Source: Bin55 sp965203735 | GTDB taxonomy: Bacteria; Pseudomonadota; Gammaproteobacteria; Pseudomonadales; Azotimanducaceae | Direction: 5' to 3' | Assembly: GCA_965203735.1 (NCBI GenBank) | Contig: OZ241909.1 | Coordinates: 1-64,000 of the forward strand | DNA: 64,000 bases | Shown: positions 51,262 through 60,700 of the stretch, one piece after another | Numbering within the stretch: the stretch's first letter is position 1 | How the letters are laid out: each line of letters starts with the position of its first letter | Made by a program: the position numbers and the translations under genes | Notes under the pieces: generated by a model | What the model saw: the letters and a program-made list of their open reading frames with translations, nothing else | Databases searched by the model: none | What the model was told of the DNA's origin: nothing

Positions 51262-51980
51262 GAAACCGCAGAAGTGCCGTTTGCGCGCGTGTGTTGTGTT
51301 CCAAAGAGTGATCTCGAAACTATGGGTTGATTACCAACACGATACTGCAATGCCGTTCTCAAGACATTCTTGGCGACCTGTCGAGTTCGAGGCGATGTGT
51401 AGTCATTGCGGTCTATAGCGAGCAACGACGCTCCTTCAAGACTTCCCTCAACGGAGGCTTCCAGGCGCCGAAAACCTCCTTCAGGATCGAATTGATAGTG
51501 CAGGTCCGGCTTAATTTCGCGCCCATCTGCCAACTCGTAACCAAACACGATCTCGTATCCCAATCCCCTTAGCAATGCCCGTTCGAATGATCGCAAAATA
51601 GGCTCAACATCCGAGTTCTTAGAGCCGATTCCCGAAATTGAATCGATATAGGCACCATACAGGCCCTCGACTTCCTCTTCGGGTCCTGTTGTACGAACAA
51701 TCAACTCATTCAAGTAAAGGCCCAGATAGAGCTTGCGACCATTCATGGGAAAGGACCGCTCAGCCTCGCATTGGGTGATTGTCACCAATTGACTCTTGCC
51801 TCGCCACGAAATGTTGTACTCAGTGAAGAGCTCAAGACTGTGTCGATGGCTCATCGCCAATCTTTGGATGCCCGACACTCTTCCGTATTGCTCAGTCAGG
51901 AAGTCAACCAACCACCTTGAGTCTGTGTAGGGACGTCGGTGGAGAAGAAAACTACGACCGCTATTTCCTGTGGCCATCAT
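51258..51980 (-). CDS. recO: DNA repair protein RecO
   Basis: 240 residues. Loads RecA with RecR at gaps. N-terminal OB fold (SFLLHRRPYTDSRWLVDFLTEQYGRVSGI, then SLELFTEYNISWRGKSQL), then YLNELIVRTTGPEEEVEGLYGAY and a helical domain LRSFERALLRGLGYEI. The start at 51980 overlaps the era stop (ATGA); the frame is open a further 14 codons upstream inside era. In many gammaproteobacteria recO is followed by pdxJ; here relA follows. Confidence 0.93.
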   Translation of the reverse strand: MMATGNSGRSFLLHRRPYTDSRWLVDFLTEQYGRVSGIQRLAMSHRHSLELFTEYNISWRGKSQLVTITQCEAERSFPMNGRKLYLGLYLNELIVRTTGPEEEVEGLYGAYIDSISGIGSKNSDVEPILRSFERALLRGLGYEIVFGYELADGREIKPDLHYQFDPEGGFRRLEASVEGSLEGASLLAIDRNDYTSPRTRQVAKNVLRTALQYRVGNQPIVSRSLFGTQHTRANGTSAVS

Positions 51981-52879
51981 CGATAACCCAAGGAGGCCAG
52001 TGCGAGGCGTTCGTTCGTCCAATCCCGATGCACCCGCACTACGATTTTGAGAAAAACCTGTCTGTTTAGAAAACTCTCAATGGACTGACGAGACGCTTGG
52101 CCGATTGACTTGAGCCGACTTCCCGCTTTACCAATGACAATCCCCTTTTGACTCTCTTTCTCAACGTATATTATCGCATCGATGGCCGTGACTTTCTCTC
52201 GTTCTGCGAACGATTCGACGACTACGGTCGTACGATAGGGCAACTCGTCTCCTAACTGGCGAACTACCTTTTCTCGAATCATTTCGGCAACCAGAAATCG
52301 TACTGGTCGGTCTGTAATTTCGTCCTCCGCATACAAGTGCGGGCCATTCGGAATGCGCTGTCCAAGTTGATCGACCAATACATCCAACCCATCGTTCTTG
52401 AGTGCAGATATTGGAATGATCTCTTCGTAGGCGTGTTTCTCGCTGACAAGTTTCATCATGGGTAGCAATTTTGGTTTGGGGTGGACTCGGTCCACCTTGT
52501 TCATTGCACATATTGAACGTACATTGGATGAAGCAAGATGCGGTACGACCGCTTCGTCTTCGTTGCGCCACCCTCGTGCGTCGACAACATGTAGACATAT
52601 GTCCACATCCGACAGCACTCCCACGGCTTGATGATTCATGAATCGACTCATAGCATTAGTCTGGCTTTCGTTCAGGTCATTTAGACCCGGAGTGTCCACA
52701 AAGATCATTTGCAGCTGATCTCGCGTAAAGATACCTAGTATTCGATGACGTGTGGTTTGGGGTTTTCTCGATGTGATGCTCAGCTTGAATCCCAGGATGT
52801 GGTTGAGCAGCGTTGACTTTCCCACATTGGGACGTCCAACAATCGCGACAAAGCCCGATTTTGTCTCAAGCTGCTTCAT
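51977..52879 (-). CDS. era: GTPase Era
   Basis: 300 residues; essential GTPase needed for 30S maturation. G motifs: GRPNVGKSTLLN (G1), DTPGLND (G3), NKVD (G4); C-terminal KH domain with VIGKAGSRLKSIGQASR. The start overlaps rnc by four bases and the end overlaps recO, the standard rnc-era-recO operon. Confidence 0.97.
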   Translation of the reverse strand: MKQLETKSGFVAIVGRPNVGKSTLLNHILGFKLSITSRKPQTTRHRILGIFTRDQLQMIFVDTPGLNDLNESQTNAMSRFMNHQAVGVLSDVDICLHVVDARGWRNEDEAVVPHLASSNVRSICAMNKVDRVHPKPKLLPMMKLVSEKHAYEEIIPISALKNDGLDVLVDQLGQRIPNGPHLYAEDEITDRPVRFLVAEMIREKVVRQLGDELPYRTTVVVESFAEREKVTAIDAIIYVEKESQKGIVIGKAGSRLKSIGQASRQSIESFLNRQVFLKIVVRVHRDWTNERLALASLGYR

Positions 52880-53592
52880 TCTTGGATCAGAGTCAGCATT
52901 TTCTGAGCCGCAATCGTCTCAGCTGCCTGAATGTTCGCGCCCTCACCTTCGGTTGCCAGTTCGGTGTTCGGAATTGTGCATTGCGCTTTCCACATCAGCT
53001 CATTTTCGGATGACCTTCGCCTGACCTTGGAATACAACGGATAGACTCCCAGTTGCTTAATGGTGAATTCCTGTAGTTCTGTCTTGGGATGAACCAATGC
53101 AGGTCGGTCGAGGAGCAGGTCGCTGGTGGAAAGTTCTGTGGAGTTCCAATTCAATCCCAAGTGTCGGTGAACCATATCGACCACATCGTCCAAACTCCCA
53201 TCCAAGTAAATGGCGGCAATGATTGCTTCGACGACTCCTGCAAGCAACCCTGGATTATTGACAATGCCATCTTTGCGCGCACCCTTGCCCAATCTAATCA
53301 AAGAAGCAACATCTAAATTTTTGGCTACTTGAGCCAATCGAACATTGGTCTCCAGAGACGCCCGCTCCTTGGTGAGATCGCCTTCCCCTGCTTGGTTCAA
53401 GGTCTTGAAGAGAAAGTGCGAGAGAATGAACTTCAATACCGCATCGCCCAGAAACTCTAGCCTCTCATTGTTAACTGGGCTGCTGCTTGAATGTGTAAGA
53501 GCTTGAATCAGAAGATCTTGATCTCTGAATTCGTACCCTAGTTCTTGTTGCAAGTTCGAAAGCAAAGCGCTGTCGGCAGATTGTTCGGTCAT
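52876..53592 (-). CDS. rnc: Ribonuclease III
   Basis: 238 residues. RNase III signature NERLEFLGDAVLKFI with catalytic Glu/Asp, GVVEAIIAAIYLDGS, and a C-terminal dsRNA-binding domain (PKTELQEFTIKQLGVYPLYSKV ... GEGANIQAAETIAAQKML). Cuts rRNA precursors and structured mRNAs. First gene of its operon; the 166 bases upstream hold no strong promoter match. lepB, usual upstream neighbour, is not there. Confidence 0.97.
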   Translation of the reverse strand: MTEQSADSALLSNLQQELGYEFRDQDLLIQALTHSSSSPVNNERLEFLGDAVLKFILSHFLFKTLNQAGEGDLTKERASLETNVRLAQVAKNLDVASLIRLGKGARKDGIVNNPGLLAGVVEAIIAAIYLDGSLDDVVDMVHRHLGLNWNSTELSTSDLLLDRPALVHPKTELQEFTIKQLGVYPLYSKVRRRSSENELMWKAQCTIPNTELATEGEGANIQAAETIAAQKMLTLIQE

Positions 53593-53733
53593 TGTTGCAA
53601 GTCAATCAAAGAACAATTGGACGGAGCTAGTTCGCGTCAATGTCAAGCGCTCGGTGTCTGATTCGTTTCTTGTGCTCACGTCGATTAGGTCAGTGAATCA
53701 ATAAGAACAGGATCGAGTTTTCATTCAGGCTCA

Positions 53734-53748
53734 CAACCGAATCGGTTG
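53734..53748 (-). terminator. Inverted repeat after the permease gene
   Basis: CAACCG-(3)-CGGTTG is a perfect 6-bp stem 11 bases after the permease stop. There is no T run on the minus strand, so if it terminates it is weak or Rho-assisted. Confidence 0.3.
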
Positions 53749-53758
53749 AAGAACCTAC

Positions 53759-55120
53759 CTACCAGGATCGAAGATTTCCCAGCATGTCGCGCCAACCTTT
53801 TTGGAAGGCACCATTGCTAAATCGCCAGACAACCAGACCGGCAAACGCGATGACAGATATCCACTGAATGACTTGAACTGCGTGTGAGTGATCTTGCTCA
53901 AGATTCACAAGCAATTCGAACCCAGTGGCAAGCAACAAGAAATCGATTCCAATACCAATAATGACGGTAACCGCCATCACAATGATGACGTAGATAGACG
54001 CGAATCGGGCTCCAAACTGGCTTAGGATCACGGAAATTGTTGCCGTGTTGGTGGCGGGTCCGGTCATTAAGAAAATCAAGGCCGCCCCTGGACTAACGCC
54101 TTTTACCACCAGCGCTGCGGCGATCGGCGTGCTCGCACTTGCACATATATATAGCGGCATCGCAACGAGCAACATGACAGGGTACGAAATCCATCGAGCG
54201 TACTCGTAACTCATCCAATCGCTGGGGACAGCCAAGTAAATGATTCCACCCAAAAATACTCCAATCAACAAAGCAAACAGTATGTCGTCCGCAATACTGA
54301 CAAAACCGTATCGAAAGACGTGGCGAGCAACCTTTTGCAATGTGAGCGGCTGAGTGTTCTTCGAATCTGAAACAAGTCCCCGTTCATCAACCGTGGACAG
54401 CGGTTGAGTTGCTGCTGGATCGGGTCTTGGACGAAGCACTTGCAAAATCTGCATTTTGCGCAGTGCGCCGACTACGGACTTATAGGATCGAGCGGTAGCT
54501 TCACGCAATCGAGAGATACTCACATAGCAATCCTCTTCGGCCGGTACCAAGTACTCATGGTTCGTCTTTGCAGATTGTCGGTCGCAACAGTCATCGGTTT
54601 CCACAGCACTCGCGTTGGCGCATGGGTCGTTCGCTGGAGTCACACTCGGTTCACAGCAATCGTCGACAACGGCCGGTCTGTCTAATATTTCTTCGTCCTT
54701 CGCGAGACGCGCACAAGATAGACCTGCAACTACAGCTGTGACAAACGAAATCAACGGTCTCGTAATCGCAGCAATCCAACCAAAGAACACGTTGGTTATG
54801 AGAATCGAATCCGCTCCCGTTTCTGGAGCTGTAATTAGGAAAGACATGCACGCCGACCTAGACGCTCCTTTATTGCGCATTTCCGCGACGACGGGCAGAA
54901 CGGAGCAACTGCACAAGGGAATTGGTACACCGATCGCTGCACTGGTGCTAATTGCTTTCAGATCGTCCTTTTTGAGCCACTTCAGAATCGCTTGCCGCGA
55001 GATGAACACATGAAAGAGTCCCGACAAGAACAGACCAAGCAGCAATATTGGGGCAAGCAAGAGCATTGTCTCCCATAGGAAGTCAAGGAGGTTCGCTCCC
55101 AATTCAAGCATGCCGCTCAC
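53759..55120 (-). CDS. SO_0444-type Cu/Zn efflux permease (COG0701 family)
   Basis: 453 residues with about ten transmembrane segments in two halves. Each half carries the family motif: IPLCSCSVLPVVAEMRNKGASRSACMSFLITAPETGADSI (first) and PLYICASASTPIAAALVVKGVSPGAALIFLMTGPATNTATI (second). Between them is a cytoplasmic loop with a Cys/Asp cluster (Cys155, 156, 167, 178, 179), fit for soft metals. Members are annotated as Cu/Zn efflux permeases; the exact metal is inference. Single gene with its own candidate promoter. Confidence 0.83.
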   Translation of the reverse strand: MSGMLELGANLLDFLWETMLLLAPILLLGLFLSGLFHVFISRQAILKWLKKDDLKAISTSAAIGVPIPLCSCSVLPVVAEMRNKGASRSACMSFLITAPETGADSILITNVFFGWIAAITRPLISFVTAVVAGLSCARLAKDEEILDRPAVVDDCCEPSVTPANDPCANASAVETDDCCDRQSAKTNHEYLVPAEEDCYVSISRLREATARSYKSVVGALRKMQILQVLRPRPDPAATQPLSTVDERGLVSDSKNTQPLTLQKVARHVFRYGFVSIADDILFALLIGVFLGGIIYLAVPSDWMSYEYARWISYPVMLLVAMPLYICASASTPIAAALVVKGVSPGAALIFLMTGPATNTATISVILSQFGARFASIYVIIVMAVTVIIGIGIDFLLLATGFELLVNLEQDHSHAVQVIQWISVIAFAGLVVWRFSNGAFQKGWRDMLGNLRSW

Positions 55121-55181
55121 TAATTCCGATGTCTAGGCAAATACTGAAGTACATTTCCGGTGTTCTCACGCTATTGGATTC

Positions 55182-55212
55182 ATTATATTGGCGTATCAAT
55201 GCCCTTGATCAA
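55182..55212 (-). promoter_or_regulatory. Candidate promoter of the metal permease, 19-bp spacer
   Basis: Minus strand TTGATC (55212-55207), 19 bases, TATAAT (55187-55182), 62 bases before the gene. A 19-base spacer is the length used by MerR-type activators; I see no clear dyad in the spacer, so this is only suggestive. Confidence 0.35.
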
Positions 55213-55295
55213 CTGCTACGAATCGCTCAACGCGGCTCAAAATAGCAAGGTTGCGCTGCTCTTTGCCATGCTGAGTATTGCATTTAGTTGACAGG

Positions 55296-57437
55296 TCATT
55301 CTGTAGTTATGACGACCTTTAATTGATACTTACCCGCATCTTCATCTTCTTCCTCATCCTCCTCGGTCTCCTCAAGTCGTCCTTCCACAAAAAGATAGTA
55401 AATTCCAGCGTCAAAGGTTTCACTGATGTGAAAGTTCTTGTCCTCAACCGTGCTGTCATCGTTTTCTTCAGCCAAATCTCCGTTCTCATACTTGAGACTT
55501 CCAACGGTGTCAGTTGAACCTTCGGTATAAACAGTGATCCGAGAGTGATGCTTCGTCTCAATCTCAAATACATCCACGTCGTCTTCTATGTTGATTTTCC
55601 CCGGGGTGTCATAGTTCCAACTCGCGGCCGAAGAATAGATTTCAGTAGCGGTTTCTTCATCATCGCCGTGGTCGTCGGTTGCAACAAACGAGGAATAGAG
55701 TTCGTATTGTCCCGTTGAGTCGCCCCATCCACTCACTTCAATATAGTAAGTTCCGGGTTCGATATTCACCTCAATTTGAAAGTTCCACCCTTCCCCTGAG
55801 TCGTCGTCAGACTCTTCAAAGGTATTGTCGCTGTTATAGATGCTGCCTTCCGTGTCGGTACTACCTTCCGTGTAAACAGTGAGAACTCCACGTCGGGAAA
55901 TGGTAATTTCAAAGATGTCCACATCACCTGATGTTTCGATTTCCCCTTCGGTCATCTCGCCAATTACCAGAACTGTTGCTGATTCTGGGGTGTCTCCATG
56001 ATCGTCTTCAGGTGGCGTATCTGGGTCATCGGGATCCGTATCGTCGATTATTGGATCAAACCAGGTTGTAATGTGTGGATAAAAATTTTCAAATCGTCCA
56101 AAGAAAGTGGTCTGGTTGGTACACCCCTCATTCGTTGCAGACAATATACCCACCAACACTTCTTCTCCCGAAACCTCTTCGAAGAGTCCAGACCCACTAC
56201 TTCCTCCTTCCGCTGCTCCCTCACCCAGCCTAACGCGAATACCTTCCACAAGAGTGAAACAGTCCTCTTGTTCCTCGTCGTAGCACACCTGTACAGTTTG
56301 ACTGCCTTGAGAAGTCCCAGTGAGGTACTTCTTGAGCACTCCATCGGGGTGATGCGCACCATTCACACCGGTGCCGAGCGTGACATCCGACGTCGTCCAA
56401 CCGGCAAAATAAGCTCCTTCCGGAGCATTTCTCTCAAGTTCAAGTAGAGTCATGTCTTCCTCTGTTCGTGACTCAAGAACATCCGCGCCTCCAAATGTTT
56501 GCGTAAACTCGGAGCTTGTAGTGGTGGAGCCACAGGACGTACTCTCATAAAACCAATGAACGACGAGACTGTTGGCTTCCGATTCGTTGGATATGCAGTG
56601 ACCCGCCGTGAGTACATAAGGTCGATAGACGTCGGGACCGTCATCGACGTTCATCAAGACACCAGAGCAAAGGTAGGAATAGTCGGCGTCTTCCCACGTC
56701 AACTTGACGGTCGAGTCAACTGTATTTGCATCGATCAAGCCGTCGTTTACTCCACATGATGCGTCCGAGTGGTTGTCGCAGACCAACTCTAATGCGGGTC
56801 CGTCAATTCCTAAAGTTGAACGAAATCGATGACCGACTTTGAGTAGAGATATCTGTAACTTCGAAATCTCACTGCTTCTCGGTAATCGAATCTCGATTCC
56901 AATACTCTCACCGTGTGCGGGTGGAGTCCAATATCGTTTCTCTTCCAGTCTCTTATGACTCGAGGACAGCGAGTCGAGAGCATTCCTTTCGTCCTGTACA
57001 TCCAGTCCGTAAAACACAAGCTCTGAGTTGGCGGGCAGGATGATGTCCAATTGCGCGCGGACGGACTTGGCTTCGGGAGACGAAATCGTTGCATAGGCAA
57101 CGATGCCTCCTTTATAACTGTGCCACGTGAGCTTGGGAGCGATGTTGCCCATCATCGAAAATGGAATATCTCGATGAATTCCGATTTTTTGCGGTCCGTT
57201 TACAGAATCATTCTGAAAGTCCGCCCGCTCGGAGGCAAACAAACGCGGTAGCTCCAGTTTTAGCTCGGACTTCTGCCATGGCTGATAGACGATTTCTGGA
57301 ATGGGTTCAACTTTGGCAGGATTGGGATTGAAAGAACCAGGGGTGAAGCCGCTGTGGTCCGATGCATATGAGGGGAAAGACACTCCAGAAACAACCAGGG
57401 TCAAAAGCAAGCCGCTCCAATACTTGGACTTAAGCAC
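55296..57437 (-). CDS. Secreted trypsin-like (lysyl-endopeptidase-type) protease with two PPC domains
   Basis: 713 residues. GTG start with GAGGA upstream. Signal peptide ends SYASDH. An N-terminal beta-rich prodomain (about 30-200), then a chymotrypsin-fold protease: His280 in VLTAGHCISN, Asp328 in EEDMTLLELE, Ser414 in AEGGSSGSGL. This matches the lysyl endopeptidase/Achromobacter protease I group. Then two bacterial pre-peptidase C-terminal (PPC) domains, each starting DDHGD and containing VDIFEI/VDVFEI and YTEGSTDT. The last has an acidic insertion (EEDEEEDEDAG). Probably exported by Sec and type II secretion, whose gspC-D-N genes are 12-15 kb away. Confidence 0.88.
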   Translation of the reverse strand: MLKSKYWSGLLLTLVVSGVSFPSYASDHSGFTPGSFNPNPAKVEPIPEIVYQPWQKSELKLELPRLFASERADFQNDSVNGPQKIGIHRDIPFSMMGNIAPKLTWHSYKGGIVAYATISSPEAKSVRAQLDIILPANSELVFYGLDVQDERNALDSLSSSHKRLEEKRYWTPPAHGESIGIEIRLPRSSEISKLQISLLKVGHRFRSTLGIDGPALELVCDNHSDASCGVNDGLIDANTVDSTVKLTWEDADYSYLCSGVLMNVDDGPDVYRPYVLTAGHCISNESEANSLVVHWFYESTSCGSTTTSSEFTQTFGGADVLESRTEEDMTLLELERNAPEGAYFAGWTTSDVTLGTGVNGAHHPDGVLKKYLTGTSQGSQTVQVCYDEEQEDCFTLVEGIRVRLGEGAAEGGSSGSGLFEEVSGEEVLVGILSATNEGCTNQTTFFGRFENFYPHITTWFDPIIDDTDPDDPDTPPEDDHGDTPESATVLVIGEMTEGEIETSGDVDIFEITISRRGVLTVYTEGSTDTEGSIYNSDNTFEESDDDSGEGWNFQIEVNIEPGTYYIEVSGWGDSTGQYELYSSFVATDDHGDDEETATEIYSSAASWNYDTPGKINIEDDVDVFEIETKHHSRITVYTEGSTDTVGSLKYENGDLAEENDDSTVEDKNFHISETFDAGIYYLFVEGRLEETEEDEEEDEDAGKYQLKVVITTE

Positions 57438-57500
57438 TAGCTTTCCTCGCTCTTATCCGATGAACAAAATCGATTCAATATCGAGAGACCACTCTATAGA

Positions 57501-57529
57501 ATTATAATATAATATGTTTACTCATTCAG
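57501..57529 (-). promoter_or_regulatory. Candidate promoter of the serine protease gene
   Basis: Minus strand TATAAT (57506-57501) in an AT-rich patch, with a weak CTGAAT (57529-57524) 17 bases upstream, 64 bases before the GTG. Consensus match by eye only. Confidence 0.3.
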
Positions 57530-57589
57530 CATATCCCTAACTGGTTCGAACCGAGATATTCTCACAGTGAAGGGCTCTATCTCAGTGGT

Positions 57590-57634
57590 GGCACGACTGG
57601 AGTCAAGACCTCTCTGGACCCCAGTCTCCGTGCC
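57590..57634. terminator. Large imperfect hairpin between the two protease genes
   Basis: GGCACG (57590-57595) pairs with CGTGCC (57629-57634) and ACTGG with CCAGT (57621-57625), with a three-base bulge and a 20-base loop. It lies 71 bases after the metzincin stop. No T run follows on the minus strand, so it may be a Rho-associated terminator, a processing site or mRNA-stabilising structure. Apart from this and the upstream promoter, the 267-base gap holds nothing I can identify. Confidence 0.35.
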
Positions 57635-57704
57635 TGGCGCTAGTGAACTTAGACGCTTGTGCCGAATCGCACCGCTACGTTCAGACTAACAATGAGATCT
57701 TCCC

Positions 57705-60700
57705 TCAAGAAACTTCCGGATCATACGGATCTGCGTCGTCTTCATCTAGGACACCATCGCCGTCGTCGTCGTCGTCAAAGCGATTGATTACCCCATCATT
57801 ATCCGTATCTCTTGGGAATTCGTCCTCTTCGTCGGCTATGCCGTCGGCATCGTCGTCCTCGTCGTCGTTGTTGCCCACTCCGTCTTCGTCGGAATCGAAC
57901 CATTCCGTAGGGTCATTGAAAAACGCATCAAAATTGTCGCCCCAACCATCTGAGTCAAAGTCTTCAAGTTCTGACTCCAGCAACGGGAACGTGTCGATCT
58001 CATCCCTTCGCCCGTCGCCATCGTCGTCGCGATCAACCGTATTGGGAACTCCGTCCTCATCCTGGTCACCGGTAACGTTGTTCAAGTAAACGTAACCATC
58101 GCTGTCGCCACCATTGTCCAAGTCAACCTTGTCCAGGGGATCGATCTCATCCGAATATACGATGTAGACATACCCAGGGCTTAGTTCGGAGTGACCTGTC
58201 AATGGAGCTCCAATGCCAATGTCGGATCCTCCGTCCCCGTTCAAATCCCCAAAAGATGCGATTGAGAGTCCCGATCCATCGACCATCTCGTTTCCTCGTA
58301 TCACCGAGAATGTCGCCACCCCCATCAATATGGGATGCCAGCCGATCACATAGGCTTCAAAGTTGTTGTCCGGATCGTTCAGCAACTGCCGTTGTGCATT
58401 GGAGGTCTCCTCGAGTTGCTCCGGAGTAGCAAGAACTGCGCCACCAGCTCCCACGGTTTCCCAATTATTTCCACCCCATAGCAATTCGTTCTGTCCGTCT
58501 CCGTCGGTGTCAGCAGCCAGAGTCCACGGACTGCAACATGACCAAGTTGAATTCACCCCGTATATCAACCAAGAATCAGGCTGTCTACGGGTATTGTTCA
58601 TTTCAATGCGCTGATCCGCAGAGTAGTCTTCTAAGTCAGCCGCTTCCAATTGTGCGCCGGAAATCAAATAGCCGCCCCAAATCAAGTCCTCGTGGCGAAC
58701 CAACATGTCTGTGTGGCCATCGCCATTAAGGTCCCCATCTGCAATGAAAGTCAAACCAAAACTACTAAGTGGATGTCCATCAATAGTCCAAGTTCCTGGA
58801 GTGGTTTGCACGTTTGCAGGATCGATCTTGCCGTCTCGTGAACCATCGCCGGCATCGGCCACTTTGAGCTGACTAATCGGAAGAATGAATATCGCACCCG
58901 AGTTTTCGTTGCCGTAGTTTCTTCCGGCCACAGTGAATTCAGGTACTCCATCTGCGTCATAGTCGCCTTCTAAGGAAACCGCGCTACCAATGTCGTCGCC
59001 AACTTCACCATAGATGGCTACGATGTCTCCGTTCGCTACCGCTTCATCCACATTAACGACTTGATTAAACGATTCTTCAGAATCTTCATCTGCATTAAGT
59101 AAGGAATCCCATACCAAGTAGGCCGCCCCCGAATTGTCGAACAACCCAGCGGCACCAATTAGTAAGTCATCCTGACCGTTTCCGTCTGCATCTCCAGCAG
59201 AAATACCTGTGCCCACGGATGCATCCTGATACGACCCAACTATCTGAAGTGAGCGGGTCCCCGCATCGAAATTCTCAATTCCAATTCTGCGATCTACCAC
59301 CCCGTCCGCTTCGTCCATCATGCTGAACTCGTCCGTGAAGAGCACGTATGCGGATCCGGACTCAATCTCGGCATCATCTACTGTGTGAGTGGCACCCAGC
59401 GCACCGATCAAAAATTCGGGCTGACCATCACCGTTGATGTCTCCAGTGGTTGGCGACCAACCGAGCAATGCGTCTTCGTTAGCACCCATGATCACCCAAG
59501 AATTCGAACCTTGGGATACGTTTGCCAATTCAATCACGCGATCCGAAGTGCCGTCCTCTTTGTCAAGTGCAGCCAAATCTGCATGGGACACGACGTAGAC
59601 GATTCCCGCCGTACTGAGTTCTCCTCGATCCCAAAGCATCGCACTAATAAAAAACTCCAACTCGCCATCTCCATCGATGTCTCCGATTGGACCAATCGAG
59701 TTTCCAGTCCAATCACCAGTGTTTTCACCCACGAGTTGCCATGAAGCCATTTCTGTCTTGGTTGCGTCCAGTGGGTAGGCATCTAGAGTGTCTTCTGTCC
59801 CATCGTTGTCGTCGTCGGTGTCTGCGTTGTTTCCGACTCCATCGCCATCGGTATCGTATGCTTCATCCGGATCCTCTGGAAACAAATCGGTGTTGTCTCC
59901 GACTCCATCTCCGTCGGTATCTTCCCATTCGGAAGGATCGAAGGGGAATGGATCTCCATTGTCTCCAACTCCGTCGCCGTCGCTATCGTATTGCTCATCA
60001 GGATCCAACGGGAATACATCCTCGTTATTGCCCACCCCGTCTTCGTCGGTATCCAGGAATTCGTCCGCGTCCAGAGGAAATGCATCAAATGCGTCGGCGA
60101 TTCCATCACCGTCGTCGTCAGTGTCGGTACTGTTGCCAATTCCGTCTCCGTCGGTATCGAGCCACTCTGTCGCGTCGTCCGGTACGGCATCGACAGGGTC
60201 GACGAAACCATCGCCGTCAGTATCAGGAAACGATGGACGAATATCCTCGAATTGCCATTGAACAGCGTTTATGGCTTTGACAGCATTTGCTCCAAGGGCA
60301 TCGCCTTCTTCCACTCCACATGCGAAGGTGTAGCAGGCTTCGAGGTCGGGATTGGAAAATACCGTGCTCTTGCTACCCCCAAGACCCGCATAAGACATGA
60401 TCGTGTAGAACTCGCCTGCCACTGCATGTCCACGCGCCCATCTCCAGGAACCAATTTCGTTCTGATACTCGGAATGTCCCAATCCAAGGATGTGCCCAAT
60501 TTCGTGTGCCATTGTGTCAGTGGAACAACCCGTCAGGACATAGGCTGTATACAGCCGATCATCGGCAATCGGCATGAATCCTCTCATGCCCCATCCAGTA
60601 ATGTAGGTGTAACCACAAATAAACTGAGGTGCATCGCTGGCTCCTTTGAACACTACTCCAATATCTGCGCCGTGACGGTCTCCCTCACCTTTCATGTCGT

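Noticed and set aside
57543..57552. GGTTCGAACC, like a tRNA T-arm
   Set aside because: Only a 10-base palindrome; no acceptor stem, anticodon arm or matching 3' end around it.
57643..58089. Ser-rich plus-strand frame
   Set aside because: Mirror of the GAC/GAT-rich TSP3 repeat codons of the metzincin gene; Ser runs come from the CGTCGT repeats.
59687..60280. Arg- and Ser-rich plus-strand frames
   Set aside because: Shadows of the first TSP3 array.
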